Assembly: GCA_035236585.1 (NCBI GenBank)
Contig: CP141127.1
Location: 47,630,001-47,694,000, forward strand
Direction: 5' to 3'
Length of the DNA stretch: 64,000 nucleotides
Source: Warburgia ugandensis
Taxonomy: Eukaryota; Streptophyta; Magnoliopsida; Canellales; Canellaceae
The notes under the pieces were generated by a model that was not told where the DNA came from, ran no database searches, and saw nothing but the letters and a program-made list of their open reading frames with translations. A program made the position numbers and the translations under genes. Below, in pieces: positions 48,001 through 57,230 of this stretch (the first letter of the stretch is position 1; the number at the start of each line of letters is the position of its first letter).

Positions 48001-49778
48001 ATCATCTCAGATCTTGAAAATCTATGTAATTGGAAACTTAATTCTTAAATACAGAAAGTTTTTATTGAATAACATGTCATTTTTATTATTCCATAAGAAA
48101 ATAGAGGTTTTAAGCTTTCCATAGCTTCTTTCCGATCTCAATTTGGAGTTCAGATGACTCTGAATTGATCCTGGAAGTTCACAGTCCTTCCTAGGGCCTA
48201 GATTTGATCTGGGCCCAAGGAAAGGACGGCCTAGATTAGTCGGGCGGAACGACAGGCGGAACGAACCGGCGGAACGAACCAGGCGTCGTCGGGCGTGTCC
48301 GCTGGGACGAAATCCCAACGCGCGCCTGCGGGACGTCCACAGACGCGGACGGGACGAGCGGAACGCCCGTCGTCCGCGCGCCCGCAAACCGGGCTGTCGC
48401 TGGGCGCGTCCGCTCTTCCTTTGGACGGACGAGCCTTCCGTGCGCTTGAACAGACGCTCCACGCGTATCGCACGCGCCGTTCCGACGGTGCGTCACGTGG
48501 GCGTCCGGCGATCTGGAGATCGGACAGTCCATTCTGGACCGTCCAATCAATCCTCTTGCAATTGAGGGCCCAAAAGGTCTCCGATTTTGATGAAACTTCT
48601 ACCCTAGGGGTTTTGGACCCTTCTGGATCGATTGATACAGTCAGATTTCTCATCTGAGCACTCCATCATCCCTAATTAAGGGTTCTGTTGTTTACTTTAT
48701 TTTTATCTTTTTATTATCAAAATTAATTACAGTAAAATAAAAATTACATAAAACATTACTAAAAATATAGGAAAAGGATTTCCACTTACTTGATTGAGGA
48801 GAAAACTTGATTTACATGCCCAATTAAAAAAAATACCTCGTTGATGACGATATAGCCTAAAATCCACCTTTCGCGTAAATACCGTTGTTTGAACCGTTGG
48901 ATCTTGAAATTTCTTTGGGGGTTTTGTAGAATAGATGTGTTGGGATGTTTTGGACGGTGGAATTGATGAAATTAGATCTAGAAAAGAGTGCCTAATTGAA
49001 TTTAGGTCTCTTGTTCTAATCTAAAAAAAAACAAATTGGAAAAAGATTTAGCTCTTGGAAATTTTGGGGTTTTGGGAGGGATCCTAGATCTAATTTTTCA
49101 AGGGGATTGAAGATAATTTCGTGGGGATTGTATGAGGATTTTTGGAAGATTTTTGGGGTTGTATTTATAGTCATTTTGGGTCTTTTTTCATGATTATAAT
49201 ATGTATTTTTTTAATATAAAATGGCATGAAAGTCTTTAATGCTCCCATACCTAACCCATGACTAGCTGATCTTTGTTGACCCATGTTTCACATGGGCTGC
49301 TGATCAAAGTGGTTGTTGGGGACGTGGTGGTCCCCATGTGGGCCCCATGTGGGCCCCACATGGTGTAAAAAGTCCGTTTTGCCCTTTATGCATAAAACTT
49401 TGGGTTTTATTCCCATGATCTCGGATTTGAGTGTACTTAGTGGCGTTGGATTCGTATTTCTCAGTACATTCTAAATTTTGATGTTTCATATTTTTATTTT
49501 TGGAATATTTTGATTTTTGGGTAAAATTACTATTTTACCCTTTTTGTCCAAAAAATGAAAAACTTAAGGATTTCTCATCCGAATTTGAAATTTGTCGTGC
49601 TTACAGTCATTTTGAAGGGTTTGCTAAGTTTAATTTCAATTTTACATGTCTTATGATTTGATTATACTTTTATAAAAAGTATATTTTAAATAACCCTAAT
49701 ATTTCAGCCCGAAATATCTAAAACTCAAACTTTATTGATTTTTCTCAATCAATTTACAAAAAAATGGGGGTTATTACA
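45055..49778 (-). repeat. LARD 5' LTR (right copy, 4724 bp)
   Basis: Near-identical partner of 36594-41317. Hairpin at 45462-45488, CpG-rich segment at about 48240-48520 (slightly shorter than in the left copy) and TATA at 49162-49169. In an active copy this LTR would drive the genomic RNA leftward. Confidence 0.93.
49162..49169 (-). promoter_or_regulatory. TATA box of LARD 5' LTR (right)
   Basis: TATAAATA on the minus strand, same context as 40702-40709. This is the copy that would make the full-length transcript. Confidence 0.6.
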
Positions 49779-49783
49779 GCTTC
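49779..49783. repeat. Target-site duplication GCTTC (right)
   Basis: Matches 36589-36593. Confidence 0.93.
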
Positions 49784-50420
49784 AACTTTGGGTTATATTC
49801 CCTTAACATTTGTATTGCTTCTCTTATTTACTTTAACTTGTAATGCTGTTTGCCTAAGGGTGTAAAGCCATCAAATAGGTCTCCTCATTAAGCTACCTTT
49901 AGGTCTCTTTTCCCTTAATATTTGTAGGGATTTACTAGGGTGATACTAAATGGTAATGTCAAAGTCCTTTAAATATTCCAACTAACATCTCTGCCTCATG
50001 TTGAAAGCACACTATATGAAGACATACTTAAGGCTCTTTTGGTGTATATAGACATCAAACATTTCCCCATACAAATAATGCCACCAAATCTTCAACATGA
50101 ATACTATGATTGCAAACTCCAGATCATACATGGGGTAATTCTACTCATCCTTCTTCAACTATCTAGAGGCATAAGCTATTACCTTACCATGTTGCTTAAG
50201 AACACACCCTATTCCCTTCCCTAAAGCCTCACTACACATGATAAAACCTCCACCATCATTCGGTAGCGATGGGACTGGTGCCTATGTGAGCCTCCCTTTC
50301 AATTCCTAATAGTTCCACTTGAAATCCTCTATCCACTCAAAATTTTGTTCCTTCTTAGTCAGAGCAATCAATGGCTGAGAGATGTGAGAGAACCCCTCTA
50401 TGAATCGCTGATAGTAGCAG
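49784..50420 (-). pseudogene. RNase H relic of a Tekay-like gypsy element
   Basis: Minus-strand reading, across several stops and shifts, shows 'LIALTKKEQNFEW', '[18 protein letters not shown]', 'YDLEFA' and 'HYLYGE', the connection/RNase H region. It stops being readable near the LARD target site; no integrase follows on the other side of the LARD, so that part was deleted. Confidence 0.75.
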
Positions 50421-50589
50421 CTAGAAAACTAAGCACCTTTGACACCTTCTTGGGCCTTTGCCAACTAGATACGACTTCCACCTTCTATGGATCAACTACT
50501 ACTCCACCCTTAGATGTCACATGCCCAAGGAAATGCTAACTAGAATTCACACTTGGAAAACTTGGCATACAATCGATGAGCTCATAAAA

Positions 50590-51110
50590 TACCTAAAGCC
50601 ATCCTTAAGTGATCCTAATGCTCCTCGATGCTACTTGAATATACGAGGATGTTATCTACAAATACAATAATGAACTTCTCCAAGTAATCCTTTAACACCC
50701 AATTCATCAAATCCATGAATGCCACTGGCACATTTGTCAACTTGAATGGTACTACCATAAGCTCATAATGACAATAAGGAGTGTGAAATGCCATATTCAA
50801 CATATCATCATCCTATATCCTCAACTGATGATATAGCCAGTTCTTAGGTCAACCTTGGAAAACACCTTAGTTGCCTATAACTAATGAGGAGATCATCAAT
50901 GCAGGGCAAGCGGTATTTATTCTTCATCACAACCCTATTCAAAGCCCTATAGTCTACACAAGTCATAGTGAGCCATCATTGTTCCTTACAAATAAGACTA
51001 GAGCTCCCCATGGTGATACACTAGGTCGAATGAATCCTAGATCCAATAACCCCTGTAACTATATCTTCGACTCCTTAAGCTCTATAGGAGCCATATGGTA
51101 AGAAGGTTTT
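50590..51110 (-). pseudogene. pol: Reverse transcriptase relic of the same element
   Basis: Motifs in order leftward: '[17 protein letters not shown]' (about 51050), '[10 protein letters not shown]' and then an open 62-codon stretch with 'HYELMVVPFKLTN' and 'FIIVFVDNILVYS' (50803-50615). The polymerase motif reads F-V-D-N instead of F-V-D-D, so the second aspartate is lost. Stops and frame changes surround it. Confidence 0.82.
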
Positions 51111-51500
51111 GAGATAGGTGTTATTCCAAGTAGCAGCTTGATGGTAAACTCCATCACATGCCTAGGTGGTAATCCCTACAACTCCTTTGGGAATACATTG
51201 ACAAACTCTCCTACTACATCGTTCTCCTGGAGGTGAGGAATCAACCTCTCCTAGTCATCAACATAAGTTAGGTAGGCACAACATGCATTTGACACCAGTT
51301 GTTTTACCCCACTGGGAGAGATAATAATGAGTGTGTATGCATCGGGCACATGTAAAGTCATCTACTTCATTCTGCAATCCACTATTGCCCCATGCTCGGC
51401 AAGTCAATCCTCTCCTGAGCTGACCTCCAACCTACCTTGTAGATGGTGGTGGCAGTGGCAGATGCCTCTTGATAGCCATCTTCTTCTTCCCCTTCTAGAC
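51111..51500 (-). pseudogene. Degraded protease / gag-pol junction region
   Basis: Lies between the gag and RT relics where protease is expected. No clear active site was seen; low-quality traces only. Confidence 0.3.
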
Positions 51501-51995
51501 TAGGCCTCAGTTAGCTTCCCCAAATGGTTAGATTTCCTATCTAGGTATGCCTCTTAACTCTTTCCAAGATGGATGCCAACTCCATGGCTTTGGCCACTGT
51601 GCTAGGTTGTGATGTGAATATCCTACTCGTTAAATCGAAGTTCAACCACATGATGAACTTCTAAGTAGCCCTCTGCTTTGTGCTACAAACCTTAGATCCT
51701 ACTCTTTAGATCAAAGTTCAACCGCATGATGAACTTTGAAGTAGCCCTCCGCTTTGTGCTACAAACCTTAGGTATGAAATACCTCAGATGCACAAACACA
51801 ACCTCATATTGCACCACCATCCATGCCACCTGACTAAGGCTCAAAAAGTCCAACTCCATATGCTCTTGAGCATGGGGTTGGAAGAACTTGTTAGTAGACA
51901 CTTTCCTGAAATCTTGCTAGGCAATAACGTCTCCACCCTTAAAGTAGTTTCGCTCAGTGATTGGCAACTAGTAGGAAGCTTCGCTATTTAGAAAC
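51501..51995 (-). pseudogene. gag: Gag capsid relic of the same element
   Basis: The 69-codon stretch at 51901-51692 contains 'MELDFLSLSQVAWMVVQYEV' and 'FIMRLNFDL', matching the capsid pattern 'EF..L.QG...V.QYE..F..L.RF' and the 'RF..GL...IR' that follows. Split from its N-terminal part (54668-54930) by the solo LTR. Carries a 2 x 76-bp duplication. Confidence 0.65.
51621..51772. repeat. Tandem duplication, 2 x 76 bp, in gag relic
   Basis: 51621-51696 and 51697-51772 share 'tcctactc.t.a.atc.aagttcaacc.catgatgaactt' and 'gtagccctc.gctttgtgctacaaacctta', about 90% alike by eye. Confidence 0.85.
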
Positions 51996-52328
51996 TATAA
52001 TGCCTCAAGTATTTTCACTATTTTTTCATCCATTTTACAAAAAATGAATTGGAAATTCTATATGAAATTAACCATGTTAAATGTTTTATTTTATTTAAAA
52101 TATTAAAAAAAAAATTTGTAAGAAAAATTAGTACCATTAGATTCTACTTTCAAAAAAGAATCCAACGCCGAAAATGGAGTTCATATGACAAAGTTATGGG
52201 CGTTTGAAGATAGAGGGGCATTTTTGTAAAATATAATTAAAACAGAACAACCCAAAAACACAGGGGACCATTGTACTAACGGCACCCCCTCAGGTTTTCC
52301 CCTACCTCCAGCCACCGACTTGCACGAT

Positions 52329-52378
52329 CACCGCCTCTGTGAGGCTGCAGAAATGGCAGCACCGCCTCCGCGAGGCTT
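52329..52378. repeat. Direct repeat CACCGCCTC.G.GAGGCT in solo LTR
   Basis: Two copies near 52329 and 52360 with self-complementary CCTC/GAGG cores. Confidence 0.55.
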
Positions 52379-52740
52379 TAATGCTTGCGTTCCCCTCCTC
52401 CCCAATCATCCTCTACTCCTCATTCTCCTCCTTTTCCCAATGCCTCCCATCTTCTTCCTTGTTTTTTGGCCTTAGGGTTCGGCCAACACAGAGAAGCTCA
52501 AAATTGCCGCCTCTGCCATGCCCAGGTACCTTCCTTTCCCTCCATCTCTTCTTTCCCCTCTTTCATGTCAGATATGGTGTTTCCATGCTAGAAGTCACCA
52601 GACCAGCGAAGGGGACGGTCCTGGGGCGCGGTGTATGATGTACACCCGGAATGCGCCCCGTGGGACGGACCTCGGGCTCGTGTGACTGCTCACAGGTGGC
52701 CAACTATGTATGGGCATAGTCCTAGTGCGTCCCAGGCAGG

Positions 52741-52894
52741 TCCTAGTTCAACTAGGATATACGAGCGTCCCAGGAGCTGAGACGCACTGCATCAGTGCCA
52801 GAGACACAGTCGCGTGATGCCATCCAACATACGCACCCTGGCACATTGTTCGGGCATGCACATGCGTGCGAACGTAGTCTTGGTTCAACCAAGA
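52741..52894. repeat. Two GTTC-centred dyads in GC-rich LTR segment
   Basis: TCCTAGTT-C-AACTAGGA (52741-52757) and TCTTGGTT-C-AACCAAGA (52878-52894): both perfect 8-bp arms around a single C, 137 bp apart, each followed by a 'gcg..cgtcc.agga' line. They differ at several arm positions yet pairing is kept. Confidence 0.7.
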
Positions 52895-54260
52895 TGCGCA
52901 CGCGTCCTAGGAACTGTGACGCACAAGGCCCTAATTGACACATTTGGGTCGTCCATTGATGCACGACACTAAAAACCCCATTAAGGAGGCTATATAACTC
53001 CAATTGGCAATCTGAAAGAACCATTGCATTTGTATCAACAACACGGATCTAATGAGACTATAAAAGTTAGGATTAGAGGACTTTTTAATATGACTATAGC
53101 CTATGAACTATAGAGATCTTCTAGATCTACCTGATTAAAGGCGATCAAACCTCATAGATTGGTCCGTTGGATCTATTAAAGGTAAGCAATAACCTAAAAA
53201 GGGCAGATCTAGCCATTAAGCTATAATTCTAATAAGTAGCAAATGATATTGGGATCCTTGTTATTCATAAACATCTAGGGTTTCACTAAGATGGGTTAAG
53301 GTCAATAAATGAAGAACGCGCTACAAGGAACATCGAGGTAAGTAGTCTAATATTACTCTATTTTCAAAATGCATCCTAAATTGAGTTACATGTTTCTATT
53401 GTTGTAATTAGTATGTGTTTTTAAACCATGCTATTCTTATACGAGTTTATGGATTTATAACATTAATTACAGTACTAGCATGAGTAGAGTTTATGCCATG
53501 CTCACATACTTTGAAAACAAATGCATAAGTCGCATGATATATGTTGATTTGAGATTTGGACTATGTATGTTATTGGGCTATTGAGCCTAGTGGGCACTAT
53601 GCTGAGGGGTACGGGTGTGGCCTCCTGGCCTCTACCACCAAAAAGGTGGATGATATCACTGCCAAAAATGACATTGTCCCTTCCCTGGCTGCTATGGTAA
53701 ATAGGTACGACCATTGGAGGTGTTCACGGCACCCTTTTGGGGACATATCCATAGTCACCATGGAGGCTATGGTGGACTGGTCTCTAGATACCGGCGACAC
53801 ACGATCTAGAGGAGTTCTGGTCGTGAGCGTAGTGACCCTATGATTTCAGTGTGATTGATATGCATATAGCATTGAGATGGTCGTATACGAGTACTCATGA
53901 CCAGTTGGCGTGACGTGTATGCCGAGAGACTAATGTGCATGATACTAGCATCTGCTTGAACAATGATTATTTTAAGAGTTTCATGACTATTATTTTTGAC
54001 TCGCTGGTTTTATGCATTTGCCGAGATCTTTGTATATGGATCTATTGATTTCTATTTCATGATTTTGATCATATTTATATTGTTGAATACTAGCTTATGA
54101 GAAAAGATTTCATGATTAAAATTGCATCGATAAGCTTATGTTTTATGCATAACTATGCATGCTTACACAAAAACAATCATTGATGTTTTATATGAAAAGC
54201 TCTTGGAATTATGCATGTTGCCTACCGTGTTTTCAAAATAGTAGTATCAGATCACCTACT

Positions 54261-54277
54261 GGGTATGAGAAATACTC
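54261..54277 (+). repeat. Hairpin GGGTAT / ATACTC in solo LTR
   Basis: Six-base arms with one G:T-type pair and a 5-base loop, followed by ACCC; about 390 bp from the LTR end. Confidence 0.5.
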
Positions 54278-54667
54278 ACCCAAATATATTATTTTTCAAT
54301 ATAGCTATACTCACAAGTAGAAGAAACATTAGGAAATGTTAGTGATACGATCAAGTAAATGAATAAGAGACAAGTATGAATGTAAGTAAACAGGACATGT
54401 ATTTGTATTTATTTACAGTTGGGCTGTGAGCTATGACTGGATAGACCTGGGAAGACATTTATGATTACAGTAATTTTCAAAAACTACTTTGGTTGTTGTG
54501 AAAGCAAATGACACTCAGGGTTTTCAAAATGAGTTTAAAACAAAAAAAAAAAAGCTGTTGCATTGCATTGTTTTTATAAAATGGTTTTAAAATAGGGATG
54601 CATCTCACCCTAGGAATTAGATATTACATTTAAAAATGCATGGGAAAACCCGAGTCGTCACAAAAAC

Positions 54668-54930
54668 AAAAGTAACAACTGCCACATGTTTATCCTCAAC
54701 GATGGCCCGTCCTTGCAAGAAAATTAAGGTGCAATCTACCTAAACCTCTCAAGCAAGTTGTTCTCTATATGACCGCCATCCTCTACCTCAATCTCTCATG
54801 TAGCCTCAAGCCATTATCTCCCTTGAGCTTCCATATCAAGCTGGTCACTAGTAGCATTCTGTGTCCCAGTGATAGTGGATTTTTCATTAGGTGGAGTGGG
54901 TGAATCCTCCCCATGTCTCCTAAGAGGCAT
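54668..54930 (-). pseudogene. gag: Gag N-terminal relic of the Tekay-like element
   Basis: The probable start ATG is at 54930-54928, giving MPLRRHGEDSPTPP, a basic, proline-rich Gag beginning. Toward 54700 'LLERF' and 'CKDGPS' recall the 'F..L.PP.F.G..DP' start of the capsid domain. Several stops. Continues at 51995 beyond the solo LTR. Confidence 0.55.
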
Positions 54931-55639
54931 ATGAAATTAATAGAAACTAGTGAGTTTTCCTATAGAACTATTTTCTTATCAAACCTCAATACTTAATTTC
55001 CTAAAGGTTGAAACTATCTGTCTTCATTCAATTTCTCTTCCAAGACTGCAAGTTCCGCTTCATTTTTCCCCTTCTTTCATCCCTTCATGTTTTCTTCTCT
55101 TTCCAACTTTCATCAACAATGTGCAATCAATATTGGGAGGAAAGTGCTGGAGCTTATGGTGGGTTTTTCATTCTCATTTCCAACTTTAGTTTGGTTCTTT
55201 ATTATCATTTCCACTAAAGTTTGGTTTTCATTATCATTTGAACGTAAGAGTATGGGATCACATGCAAGCTCAACCAACCTTTCTTATCTTAGGTTGCACA
55301 TGAGTTGGGGCTGGTTGCACACGTGTGACCCATTCCAAGTGCTCATCTCTTCTACCCTCATTAATTAACCTCTTAATCCATCATTCCAACACCTTAATTA
55401 CCTAAAGTTTGTTATTAAATACTTAGAAATTTTTACTCCTTTGTTTTTCCTCAAAATTTTAAGTGAGTCTTCCACTCTTTTAAAAGGTTAATGTTCTCTT
55501 AACTATATCTTGCTATGAGATAAGATGAATCTTTGCACTTAACCTTTCCTAAGGCTAACATGTAAAAGGTAAAGAAAAAATGAAAGAAATTGCCCCATTT
55601 TTTTTATCTAACTTTCTTGTATATTATAAGGGATTTACA
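54931..55639 (-). mobile_element. LTR-like segment, right part of the Tekay-like remnant
   Basis: No coding sequence. The minus-strand edge TGTAAATCCC at 55630-55639 resembles an LTR start and adjoins the broken Athila integrase. Only about 0.7 kb, so heavily shortened. No clear PBS remains beside the gag start. Confidence 0.4.
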
Positions 55640-55649
55640 TAGTCATTGG

Positions 55650-56480
55650 TATTGTAGTGTCTCTTTGCTAACTCATACATATCCTTCATAATATCTTTCA
55701 ACTCATTATGTTGAAGTTTTCTATGGGTTCCAACAGTATCTAAGTCATAATTGAGCTTTTTGATTGCCCAATATTCTCTATGTTAAAGTTTAACTAGTAG
55801 GTAGCAAGCCTTTTCATAGATCATGGGGTATGGTGGCATGCCTATAAGAGTTTTAAATGCTATATAATAGGCCCATAAAGCATCACAAAGCCTCAAAGAC
55901 TAGTGTTTCGTGTTTGGATTGACTGACTTTTCTAAAATATGTTTTATTTCTTTATTAAACACTTCTGCCTGTCCACTTATCTTAGGATGACAAGGGGTAG
56001 CTATTCTGTGGGTAACACCATGTTTTGTTCTTAAATTCTCAAACACTCTATTACAAAATCATTTATCCCCATCACTAATTATGGCCATAGGTGTACAAAA
56101 ACATGAAATATATTTTCTTTTAGGAGTCCATCACCTTGTGGTCATTAGTTTTGCATAGAATGGCTTCTAACTATTTTAACACATAATCCACCCCCACAAA
56201 GATGTACAAATAACCAATGAAATTAGAAAAAGGTCCTATAAAATCAATGTCCCAAACATCAAAATGCTCAATTAATAAAATGGGGTTTAAGGGCATCATA
56301 TTCTTTTTACCTATACTCCCTAATTGTTAACATCTATCCCATTCTAAGCAATAAGCATTTGAGTCCCTAAAAATGATGGGCCAATAAAAACCATGCTTCA
56401 AAATCTATGTAGTTATCTTTTTAGTACTAAAATAGCCCTTGCATGCATGGTCATGACAAAAGAAAATGATCTTTAAGTTA
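55650..56480 (-). pseudogene. int: Athila/Tat integrase (zinc finger and catalytic core)
   Basis: Minus-strand reading from 56460: a remnant zinc-binding region ('HGFYWPIIF..SNAYCLEWDRC'), then 'FDVWDIDFIGPF' with the first catalytic Asp (about 56247), 'IISDGD' with the second (about 56073), and 'CHPKISGQAEVFNKEIKHILEK' with the Glu. The D, D and E are all kept although stops interrupt the frame. 'LRLCDALWAYYIAFKT', 'YPMIYEKACYL', 'AIKKLNYDLDTVGTHRKLQ' and 'DMYELAK' follow, all typical of Athila/Tat. The reading breaks off near 55660; the expected continuation is at 34808. Confidence 0.87.
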
Positions 56481-56699
56481 TTCATTATTTGATATACATC
56501 TCCTAATGACCTAATCAAGATAGTACTTAAATAAGTACAGATGATTCCAAGTAAAGTGTTTGATTTAGGTGAAAAATCTTTACCTATCTTGTTTAGAACA
56601 ATGATTAAGCATTTGATCTATGACAAATATTAAATGTACAATAGTTATTCAGCCCATTATATGCACATTCTTGCTAGTGGACTTAACAATTAGCTAGGA

Positions 56700-57230
56700 T
56701 AAGTGGTCAAGTATGAAATTTTCAAACCACTTCTAATCTCAAATTTAAAATCAAATTCATGTAGCAATGTTATCCATCAGATCATCCTAGTTTTGGTGTC
56801 TTTCTTAGAAATAAGATATTTAAATGTTACAATGTCCAAATAAATAATGACCATAGATCCTAGCTAATAAGATCTAAACTTATTTAGGACAAAACAACTA
56901 TAAAAAACTCTTTCTCTATAGTGGAATAATTGAGTTAGGCATCATTGAGTATCTTGCTGGCATAATATATCACATGGGGAAGTTGATTAATATGCTTCCC
57001 AAACATAGCTCTAATTGCATAGTCTAAAGCATCACACATCATTTCAATGGTGCACTCCAAATTGGCAGTCGAATTATAGGCATAGAAGTCAACTTAACCT
57101 TTATGTAGTCAAATGCTTTCATAGAATCATCATCAAAGTCAAAAGTTACCTCCTCTACAAGTAAATTATATAGGGGCTTAGCAATTTTAATAAATTCCTT
57201 GATGAATCTTTTATAAAAACCAGCATGTTT
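56700..57230 (-). pseudogene. pol: Athila/Tat RT thumb and RNase H relic
   Basis: The open stretch 57230-57042 has 'HAGFYKRFIKEFIKIAKPLYNLL' and 'FDFDDDSMKAFDYIK', the RT/RNase H connection of Athila/Tat. RNase H follows ('MMCDALDYAI', 'LPHVIYYASKILNDA', 'NYSTIEKEF'), with its first Asp kept. Stops and shifts increase toward 56700. The RT palm and fingers are absent: sequence before 'HAGFY' is unrelated, marking an insertion boundary near 57230. Confidence 0.85.

Larger units (their letters stand above)
36594..49778 (-). mobile_element. LARD (large retrotransposon derivative), complete, 13185 bp
   Basis: Two LTRs of exactly 4724 bp (36594-41317 and 45055-49778), nearly identical by eye, flank a 3737-bp interior without protein-coding capacity. 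All cis signals for retrotransposition are present on the minus strand: TG..CA termini, tRNA-iMet PBS beside the right LTR, PPT beside the left LTR and a perfect 5-bp target duplication GCTTC. Long LTRs plus a few-kb non-coding interior is the definition of a LARD; such elements need Gag and Pol from an autonomous relative. High LTR identity means recent insertion. The LTR termini resemble those of the chromovirus in this window, so a Tekay/Del element is a likely helper. Confidence 0.93.
51996..54662 (+). mobile_element. Solo LTR (2667 bp)
   Basis: The layout is that of the chromovirus LTRs but the sequence is a different family: TATAATGCC start (TG changed to TA), a 'caaagttatggg..gggcattttgtaaa' type line near 52190, a GC-rich part (52600-52920), a 'cactatgctgagg..gtggcctcc' block near 53590, a hairpin at 54261 and the end CCCGAGTCGTCACA. 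Flanks GAAAC (51991-51995) and AAAAC (54663-54667) differ at one base and look like an aged target duplication. The gag relic continues on both sides. No PBS or PPT adjoins it, so recombination between two LTRs left a solo copy. Confidence 0.8.

Noticed and set aside
53556..53843. 95-codon frame in the solo LTR
   Set aside because: Covers the shared LTR module; the corresponding frames in other LTRs are not conserved as protein.
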